Of a stretch of 64,000 nt of DNA, positions 55,141 through 64,000 are shown in pieces (position 1 is the first letter of the stretch; each line of letters opens with the position of its first letter). A model generated the notes under the pieces. That model saw only the letters and a program-made list of their open reading frames with translations, was not told the origin of the DNA and made no database searches. The stretch comes from Terebella lapidaria (taxonomy: Eukaryota > Annelida > Polychaeta > Terebellida > Terebellidae): contig OX424562.1 of assembly GCA_949152475.1 (NCBI GenBank), positions 39,542,157 to 39,606,156 on the forward strand. Direction: 5' to 3'. The translations under genes and the position numbers were made by a program.

Positions 55141-57389
55141 ACAAAATATTATGTGTAATATTATGTCATTCCTTAGTAAATTAATTATTAAAATACTGCG
55201 AAATGAAATGTGTACATTCAGAACAACCTTTACATATACTTCATTTGTTAGGGGAGAGATGAGGCGACTATGTATGCTGATTCGAAATATTACATTTATA
55301 AATGCACATGCCTTATTCCAATGTGGTGGTTTGGGTGAATAATCGGAAATATTTCCCTTCCACATCATGGTTTCATTGTAAAGAAACCTCACATTATCAA
55401 ACTGCTATTCCATATCACTGCAGGTTATATTTATCTATGATCTGTGCTCACTTAATATATATATTGATTTGTAATATGTTAACCACCATAAAAAAGATAT
55501 AATCAACCCACCTGCAGTAAGCATACGGTGCATACTTCATATTAAATTTTTCGGTAATTTGGATTTATTACACTTATTAACCTTAAATGCAATCACTTTA
55601 CCTGTGTATGTTACCATAGTTACACATTTTTAGAATGTATGTATTGTTCATGTTTGTAACGAAACTAACAATACCTCCTACCATCTTGCTGTGATATATA
55701 TTGCATGTAGAACATGATCCTCACAGATACAGGTAACTTCCATGAAAATGTACACGTTATGATTTTCGACTTTCTCATTGATGTTACGCATTATTAAATT
55801 GATCTTCTTTTCATGAAATGTTGACAAAATAAAATATTTACCTTTCACCTTGCCATGTTCATATTTATTGTCTTGTTCAGAAAATGAGTTCTCCCTGAAT
55901 GAGCACCAATAATGTGACAAGCCAAGGGTTAATTCCTAGCACAAAAAGTAGTTCCAATAACATTATAGTCGGCCATATTGATTTTTTATTTCAGTTCTTG
56001 GCCAAACAGTGCCCCTTTTGGACCCTTATGCACGGAGTATGATGAAGTATGAGCATAATTACACAGTGGTACATTGTTCTATACTGTTTATAGATAACTT
56101 TGGATATATTTATTGGCTGATGCACATAAAATGCACTGGGCATTTGTGGAATCCCCAGGTCAGTCTTCTGGCACTGTTTTTTTGGCTTTTCTGTCATAAT
56201 TCTGAAAGGGCCTATATATTCAATACATTAATTACATGAAGTAGATTTGGATTTTCATCAATGGGTATTCGTGAATTTCGTTGTGAGCGTGATATGAGGA
56301 TTTCAAAATTTATTGAACCCTTTTTGAAGAGTTTCAAACATGACACAATCACCAGGTGAAGCCTCTTCTGAAGGGTACATAATTCCGCAAAGGTTGTCAA
56401 CTCCAATTCTGTGATAATATGTTGTCGTAAGATATAAGTTCCATAATAGTGTCTCATTCTTCCCACAAAAGTTATGATTTTGACTGTCCCAGGTAGAATT
56501 GTGTGGGTTTACTGTATGAATGTGGATGAGGTCAATGTTAATGGATATGATGAAAACACCACGCATTAAGAGTTATTAGAAACAGAAATACTTGGCTTAA
56601 TTATAGGACTGTTGTTTTGGTGTCATTTGGCCTTCAAATGGAAGTTTGTGCCATACAATGGATTTTTGATGGTTTCGCTGCCGTGCCACAACTATATGCC
56701 TGAATATAATGCTTATTTATTTGCACCTTGAAGTGGGAAATCAGACATGGCAATTTGTGCGGTAATCTTGAATTTGAAAGTCAATATGCTTGTAATGTCA
56801 TGCTTGTAAAATACAGATAATCATAGAGGAATGTTCATTTGGATCATCTTTTGCTAACCTGGAACTTGAAGAAACATTACCTTGAATGGTAAATCTTAAG
56901 GTGTCATGGACTATGTTCAGTTGCCTTTGGGGAAAAAATTACTTCAGATATCTCTTATGGTTGTATCATGGTCATATAAGCAATCATACATGGTGGATCT
57001 CTTCATGACCATGAACTTGACCTTCAGTATTATATATCAATAACATGTTTGATCTGAATCTGCCGCTAAGGTTCAGCGCTCTTGGTGATGTGTTGTCAAT
57101 AGAGTACACTGATTTCTGCTTTTTGTTGTGAAATTTGCATGCGAATGGGATCCCTTTATCGAATATTGAGACTTTTTGGGACCACTTTAACCTTGTAACT
57201 TTGCAACTGTTCATCTGGAGACCTTCCAATTGGCCAATGAAGCCTTTGGTGAAGACCATGAAATGTGTGTAATTTGTCAATGAATGCAATGTACATGTAC
57301 CATTAGTTAAAAGGTCAGTTTGATGTCTCCTGTATGACACTGACATGTGTGCTGATCTCTTAGATCTGTCCCCGAGGATACCATCAACT
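55141..57389. other. Intergenic, no gene recognised
   Basis: AT-rich sequence with chance frames only. Some phrases (for example CCATGAACTTGACCTTCA) recall the dispersed repeats elsewhere. Confidence 0.5.
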
Positions 57390-57640
57390 CAGTAGCCTTT
57401 TGGCTTGTGATTAGATACTTATGTACTTGTCATACTTGCCATCTATTCCATGGGGTTTGTTTCGGATTTCTAAATTATTTTCATAGGTTGTTGGGCAGTT
57501 GTATACTAATTCCATCATTTTGATAAAGTATTTGGTTAGGCTTTGTTTCTATTGCAAAATGCTGCATTTTACGTTTGTCATTGAAATCATCAAAATTTAG
57601 CTGTATTGGTGGTAATAGATTGATACTTACATTCATATTA
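57390..57640 (-). mobile_element. 3'-terminal LINE fragment (same family as 13437-13737)
   Basis: Encodes MNVSINLLPPIQLNFDDF and KRKMQHFAIETKPNQ, then 3' DNA ending in CAAGCCAAAAGGCTACTGAG. It parallels 13437-13737 closely apart from a block missing after the ORF end. Confidence 0.8.
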
Positions 57641-60600
57641 CTGAGCCGGTGTCACTGCTGGTATTTTTGTACCTCGAAACAGAGCTAATACGATGTATTA
57701 CGATGATATTACGATGACAGAGGGTGAGAAATAGGTACCTATAAAAAAAATGGTGGACATTTGCAGATGACATTGTTATTTCCGAACTGTTACGCAATGA
57801 TTTGGAATACACGCGGGAAAACGACAATTGTCCCGATTTTGTAAATATCCTTGAGTCTTTGTATTAATTCACAACCGTTGTTTATTATTGAGTCAACTTC
57901 TTAACGCTGATGCATTGTCAATAATTGTAATAGAATTAAAGATATCTGAATATTAATGTTATTTTTTTTTGTTAATTTCAGTCCCCATATGGATAGTTTC
58001 AGAGTCAGAAAAAAATATATAAATATATATGAATAAACGTAATCAATTGGATACACCCGAATGTCGTTTGACTAAACTTCACAATAGGTTCATTTTGTAT
58101 GATTATAAGCATGACTAGATACATGAATTTCTTGGAGTTCATGGGATATCTCATTTCGGACTGCAATTCAATAATGGGGTAGATCGGGAACTTTTCCTAG
58201 TTTCGAAGGTGGAAGTCTAAAACTTGATAATTCATCGCCACCTACGGCATGTGAAAAAATATGTGTAAATATTTGAAGCCACCGATTCAATTCAGGACAC
58301 TAAATATTTTTTGTGTGGTTTCAGTGTTACTAATACTATTATTAGTGTTACAATACTACTATGAATATAGTTATATTTACTGTCTCGAATAAATATGGAA
58401 CATTCGACCTTTCATTTGAATGTCTTGAAACACTCTAGGTGTATTGATGCACGTGCAGCTCATATAAGGTAGGAAAAATCCACCAGAAACGTGTCCAAAA
58501 GCGAAGCAAAAGCATTTTTTATTGGGCTGGAAATGGCTCAGACAGATAGTTCAGAACAGATAGATGATTGGAGACAAAGAATTTTGTTCACTCGTCTCAG
58601 AAAATCAAAATGGCCGCCACACGCAGACCGACCATTCAAGGAAAACACAACTTGGCAAGGCAAAAAATAATTTCTTGATTGGAAACAGCTTAAAACAGAT
58701 AGTATTTGATTTTGGACAAGTTTAACATAATAACATACTACTAGGTTTGCAATAACAGGATGCTTGGGGAATCACTTTGACATTCGGGGAAAGTTTCCAC
58801 ATTGGGTTCATTGTCATAGACAACTCGTGGTATTTATGTCGTTTGTACAAAATCAAGACTCCATTTCAGTCAGAAGATTCAAGTAAGACCAAAGAATAAG
58901 GCACCTTTCTGAGGGATGAAGTTTATCCATATTTTATATGTTTCCATAAAAAAGTACAAAAGAAGTCGAATGGCGGTAGGTTAGTTCAAATCCCTCCATG
59001 AAAAATGCAGATATATATAGACATGTAGGGTTGGGCGCCTAGTGTTCTTCCTTCCAAAAATCTGAGCACAAGTCGGTGACAATAACATGACCTGAGCCCT
59101 GGACAAAAGCACTAGGTCAGTCACCGCCTTAAAATATGTTACAGGGTGTTATGTACTTGAATATGTGTTTGCTTGCATGAGGGCATGAGGGGGATGGGGG
59201 GCAGATGGAATTATTGATATATTTACTGGACAGATGTGCTTGTTTTATGAGCAAGCTAATAATGTGTTATGATATATAATATATCAAATAATCTGACATC
59301 CAAGTGTTCAGTAATCCGCCAGATGAATGATTATGTTTTCACTCACACACCGGTCATCATGGCGGGGTTTTTTCTATACCCAAGGTCACACAAAACAGTC
59401 ACACAAAATCTATGGAATCGTCTACTACGAAAATTGCTTTATTTCTTTTATCAGAATGTCCGCTATAGAATTTTTTTAAAATTGTACTTTAAGAAGAAAT
59501 GAGATGACCTCATTTTTTGTTCAAACTGTATTTTTCCTGACTTTGCTGCTAGAACTATACTTGTAGGCTTTTTTTTACTTTTTACTAAGAAATTCTTCCC
59601 ACCATGAAGAACATATGAAAACTTTTGAAATACAATTTATATTTCTGACTTCCATATATATGACCAGAGGCCTGGCACTGGAGTTCTGATGGTCATGGTC
59701 CAGTGGATCTGGACATGTGATAGGCCTCTGAATCAAGGTACTGAGGTAGGTACACATTTTGGGGTCATTAGAGGCTCAGACACCAGACCATGAGGGTCAC
59801 TGATTTCTCCATGAAGATATCCAACGACACAAAGGTAAGTATTAGTATGTCATACGTGTAGTATATTATGGCTAGATTGGAACATACAGGTATGGAATTT
59901 CGAATGGTTTGATAATTTCCTTATATTCCATTTGACCTTTAAAGCACATGCTCTGGCTGACATCTTGGATAATTTTAGTTGTTTGTCGTTTATAGTATTC
60001 TGAATTACAACATACATACAGAGTTAACTGTATTCATGTTGTTATAATTTTTCAGGAAGTTATATATACAATTACAAGTTTGGAACCTTGGTGTGTTGGT
60101 CCCCAAGATGGATATCTTGGGTCAGTATTGATTTTCATCTATTTCATTGTATGAATAGCTGTATAGTTATAATGGTTTAAAGGTTGCTGAATAGATTATA
60201 TCATACATGTCGTGTATATGCGGTAGATATTTCCCCCAAATGAGAAAATAAGGTTATTTAGTTAACAAGACGTCAACTTGTTCATATGATATTCATCTGT
60301 GATATGATTTTACTTTATTGTTTTCATTGTATTTTCAGGGTTTATTTGGATGTAATAACACATACGAAACAACCATTGCGTTGTTGTTTCAAATCAACGG
60401 TGGTGACACATAGCGATATATATAGAGTAGATATTACTGCATAATTATCTCTTTGTGTTCCTGTTTAACATGGGGCTGAACACACGAAGGTAATCGGTGC
60501 GACATACTGTCATTGAAACATCAAAGCAACCAACTGATTCGCTTGACCAGAAAATCATTCCATTAGATGAACATAGCTAGACAAAGTAAACAGGAATGTA

Positions 60601-61084
60601 TACCGCAAGATATATTACAGCAACCACTTAAATACATAGCTTAGACAAATCACAATTCCCTCCAGTAGGCGAATCATTTGACTAGATGAAGTAAACATTA
60701 CTGCACAAATTGGACAGGAATGCATATTGTGTGGAACACTATAATTAATACATTACAACAAATTTACTTGAATAAAAAATTTACCATTCACTCGAATAGG
60801 TCAGTCACTTGACCAGACAAAAAACAAGACTTCGTGGAAACCACTTTCAGTCAGAGTAGTCTTGTTTTTTCTAAACCCTGGCCTATCAAACAGGTCCACG
60901 AAGGTCTACAAACCAATCTCGTCGGGTTAGAGAGTTGTCTAGTTACCTTCAATCTTATGTGGTTTGAATTCTATTGTGGTCGGTTCTAGCTTGGGCTTGA
61001 TTCATGGCATCGGCAGTATGTCGGTTTTGATTTGTTGAATATCATTACATAAGAACTGTATCCAGAGTCATATTTTACCCCGAT
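57641..61084. other. Intergenic, no gene recognised
   Basis: 3.4 kb of AT-rich DNA without a convincing frame, repeat array or RNA gene. It may contain the 3' untranslated region or regulatory DNA of the GPCR gene. Confidence 0.5.
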
Positions 61085-62308
61085 TTATGTGACTGTAGTG
61101 ACGACTTGTGATGTGGAGACAGGGGCTTTTGTTGCCCTGGTAACGGTTGACATGGCAGTCTCACTGGTTGTCTCCCTCCTTGGCTCCTTCCTACAGAAGA
61201 CGACTACGAGCAAGGCCCTCCTAAACCTTGAGCCAGCTAGACAGTAGAGCAAGAAGTTGGTACTGTTGCTTAAGTAGTAGAGTAGATTGCAGACGGCGTA
61301 GGCCACGTAGAGATCATGTACCTGCTTGAGGGTGGACTGGGGGAAGTAGGGGACCCCAATAAAGTAGATAGACACTGGCGTGGTTGTCAGCAGGAAGACA
61401 ACGCTGATTGAGATCAACATCGCCGTGATCGAGTTGGACTCATTATCTCCTTTCACCTGCATCTTCTTCGCCCGCAGTCTGGATGCCCTCGTCACCATGG
61501 TAACAATGACGATATTAGAGGTGAAGATAATTGCCACTGGGATGAGAGTTATCAGAGCCATGTCGATCCAAGGCCAAACCTTGGAGGAGAAGTAGTGCAG
61601 TTCGTCAGTTCGGCCGCAGCTGTGGGTCACTTGGGTTGCGTTGTTGGCGTCAGTAGTTTCCAGCCGCTCGAGGTCGGTGGTCTTGAAGCTGTGGGCGTTG
61701 ATAGCTGCCAGCGACACAGCAGTGGCCACCCAGGCATAGATCATCCGGCGCCGACTGAAGATCTGTTTTGCTTTGAAAGGTGCGATGACTGAAGCCAGTC
61801 GCTCCAGTGTCATCAGACAGAGTGACCAGGAGGACAGCTGCGGCAAATAGTACACAAGGAACAGGTGCAAGTGACACCCGACCAGCGTGAACGCTCTGAT
61901 GTCCAGCTCCCCGCCAGTGAGGGCAATCACCCAGTGACGGAGTAGACCCGTCAGCAACACCACAGAGTCGACGACCGACAGCGCGCTCATGATGAAGCTG
62001 GACGGTGCCCGGCGGTAGAACCGACTCTGTAGCACGATGAACGAGAGTGTGTTACCCACAACACCACAAACAAGCAACACTGGAGCGACGTATGTGAAGA
62101 GAATAGTGTAGGTTCTCAGGAAATCGTAGCTGTCCTCTTGCTCCGGAGAATCTGTTGAAATGTTTGTGTCATTCTGTATTGTCGAGTTGGGGTGACTTGT
62201 CGAACCAAATTGAAACCATTCTCTGGTTTGCATAGTGTCGTCCGGTGTGGTGGAATTGATACCTGTGAAGACGCCGATGGAAACAAAACTGAATATAATG
62301 TATAGCAA
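61085..62308 (-). CDS. Rhodopsin-like (class A) GPCR, neuropeptide-receptor type
   Basis: 407 intact codons in one exon. The extracellular N-terminus has N-glycosylation sequons (NST at 18 and 41, NDT 46, NIS 49). Seven hydrophobic segments lie at about 66-93, 103-124, 143-170, 188-206, 246-273, 293-318 and 332-357. Class A marks: GNTLSF with Asn86, Cys145 and Cys231 for the extracellular disulfide, and basic LRAKKM before TM6. Deviations: ERL (169-171) replaces DRY, TTTP (308-311) lacks the usual CWxP, and NSTNFLLY (348-355) replaces NPxxY. This combination resembles FMRFamide/TRH-receptor-like orphan receptors of invertebrates. The ligand is unknown. The tail is Ser/Thr-rich. It sits in the plasma membrane and signals through G proteins. 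GC content is higher than in its surroundings, as expected for a conserved host gene. Confidence 0.93.
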   Translation of the reverse strand: MLYIIFSFVSIGVFTGINSTTPDDTMQTREWFQFGSTSHPNSTIQNDTNISTDSPEQEDSYDFLRTYTILFTYVAPVLLVCGVVGNTLSFIVLQSRFYRRAPSSFIMSALSVVDSVVLLTGLLRHWVIALTGGELDIRAFTLVGCHLHLFLVYYLPQLSSWSLCLMTLERLASVIAPFKAKQIFSRRRMIYAWVATAVSLAAINAHSFKTTDLERLETTDANNATQVTHSCGRTDELHYFSSKVWPWIDMALITLIPVAIIFTSNIVIVTMVTRASRLRAKKMQVKGDNESNSITAMLISISVVFLLTTTPVSIYFIGVPYFPQSTLKQVHDLYVAYAVCNLLYYLSNSTNFLLYCLAGSRFRRALLVVVFCRKEPRRETTSETAMSTVTRATKAPVSTSQVVTTVT

Positions 62309-64000
62309 TTCGTTGGCGAACTCATGCCATAAATTAACTGAAGGTTATGTTAGTAATGATTAAAGATGTATCCCGAAGTACGTCAAAATGAGTTACACCT
62401 ATTTGCTAATTTCATATTCACAAATACAGAATAACGATGACTAATCTATAGAGTAGGGTACTACCTTCCATTTTGAACTTGTCCCAGGTGTTGTCAGGAT
62501 ATCCTGTGCAAACAGATAACCGAAAACTGGAACAAAAATGAAGCCGTTATGTGTGTATCCCCTTTTAAAAGCCTCGGAATAATTTGTAGCAGCAGGGTGG
62601 TCCCAATCTGTGATAATGAATATTAACTATTGGGGAAAAAAGAACTACAATGGCAACCCATCTATGATATTAGTTTGCAATTCATTGAATGGGAAATGAG
62701 GATATCGAATAGCCATATCACAAAAGATGCTTTAGTTTATTGTATGGGCTTGTATTCAGTCAGCTTGTATTCAGCATGAAAGCTTGTCGAGAGCCTGTCA
62801 TGTCGTATAACAGATAACTGAACGAGGATACAACAACACAACTACAACACTGATATAAAAACAAACGGGAAAATGCTATCATAAAAGGGCGGGAACGGTC
62901 CCTTTCTGAAACACACAAGACATTGGGAACAACATAATGATTCGATGGAGGACTGGATATGTCGGGTCAATTTGGATACAAACATCTTAGTTGTGTGTGC
63001 CTAAAACCGTTTATTGTTTTATATTGGAAGGCGGATGAGGAACAACGGTCGGTTATTTCCCGGTTTAAGGCGCACATCGTAGGTTGATGGGCAAAGGAGC
63101 GTAGTCCATTAGTGTGTCGTCACAGAAACATTGTCTGTAGTTTGCACCAAGCTTCGATATACATGTAACTAGCCAATCCAATTGCTGACAGTTCATATTT
63201 GGGAAATGATCATGACAGCCCATTTATCAAATTTGTGCATGCATATCGAACGATGAAGTATGTTGCTCCGCAATAATAATACTCGATTTTTTATTTCCTA
63301 GGTCGAGTCACAGCTCTAACTTAAATAATGGATGAATCAACTTACCTGTTGTGGGTGAACGTGGTTTTAAATTTTGGTTTTCGATAAAATGACGAGGTTT
63401 GATTCAGGAATAGTCACAACGGCAATAATTTGCAACTATGCGCTCGTGAAATATCCCTAATAGTAGCACGGCGAGCCAAGACAAGGCCTCCTGCAGCAGC
63501 GCGTGCAAAACAAGGTCAAACTTGAGGTCATATTCAAGAAAATCACTAAATAATATACCTGTAGCCTTCAATCCCGTTTATTATGATACAAATAACATAA
63601 ATGTGTGGATTGGAACAATCTTAAAGCTACTGCCTTCGAATGTATGCAATATTTTTTGCAAAACTAAATTTTGTGAAACACATCTGATGCAAAATAAAAC
63701 AAAGGGTGTGCTCAATGATTTTGACGATTATAGTCCGTCCGAGTTGTCTTTTCATCTGTTTTAATACACATTTTGTAGCAGTTTTTTAAGGTAAACAAAC
63801 GAACTGTATCCATCAAACCCGAATGTAAACAAACGCCCAAATCGCGCTTAAAAGTGCACATCGAGTACATTTTCCAGTTCGTATCTGCAAATATAGTGTA
63901 GTTATGAGAAAATAATCAGAGATATACCATGACGTACGTGGAATTGTCACTCTGTCTCCCACTTCTATACTTTGTTTACATCTGCGTGTGATGGATACAG
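62309..64000. other. Upstream region of the GPCR gene
   Basis: No further gene is supported. Probably 5' untranslated exons, introns or promoter of the receptor on the minus strand, but no TATA box or exon could be fixed. A plus-strand frame at 63522-63764 is unrecognised and probably chance. Confidence 0.4.

Overview
The window is eukaryotic DNA from an invertebrate animal. Split genes with GT...AG introns, AATAAA signals, a seven-transmembrane receptor and a dense mix of animal-type transposable elements show this. The sequence does not fix the phylum. A mollusc, annelid, brachiopod, hemichordate or amphioxus would all fit. Apart from one single-exon rhodopsin-like GPCR (61.1-62.3 kb, minus strand) and a small HIRAN-domain protein (41.7-42.2 kb), almost everything recognisable belongs to mobile elements.

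Layout. 0-16 kb is a nested stack. A Penelope-like element (PLE) is split into 1-705 and 10795-11105. Between the halves, in the opposite orientation, lies a two-ORF LINE whose ORF1 ends in a NADAR domain. Its ORF2 is cut by a 3.1-kb insertion flanked by TTAA. The PLE itself sits in a second LINE (11.1-14.2 kb), which carries a 1.58-kb element flanked by TTA. In both cases, removing the insert and one target copy restores the LINE reading frame. A third LINE with an open RT frame occupies 14.2-16.3 kb. 16.3-18.5 kb holds small hairpin elements with GACGTCAC-containing ends. 18.5-19.9 kb is another broken LINE.

20-37 kb. A multi-exon transposase-like pseudogene on the minus strand (exons from 34.3 kb down to 21.4 kb) is split in an intron by an 8,723-bp transposon (21682-30404). 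That transposon has 556-bp, nearly identical terminal inverted repeats (TIRs), CACAGTCG ends and a GTACA duplication. It encodes a spliced protein joining a zinc-finger start, a YqaJ/lambda-exonuclease-like nuclease and a DDE-like C-terminal part, broken by one stop and three frameshifts. A convergent seven-finger C2H2 gene lies inside the same element. A 2.8-kb inverted-repeat element with CACTG ends abuts the pseudogene at 34.3-37.1 kb.

37-64 kb. An intact EN-RT LINE ORF (986 codons) is at 38-41 kb. Next come HIRAN, the last exons of a plus-strand gene with a Tudor/chromo-like tail, tandem and dispersed repeats, and a second PLE copy (47.2-48.4 kb). A two-part transposon protein (49.2-53.5 kb) pairs a transposase-like region with a FEN1/XPG-like nuclease. 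AT-rich intergenic DNA and the GPCR complete the window.

All family assignments come from reading motifs by eye; no database search was possible.
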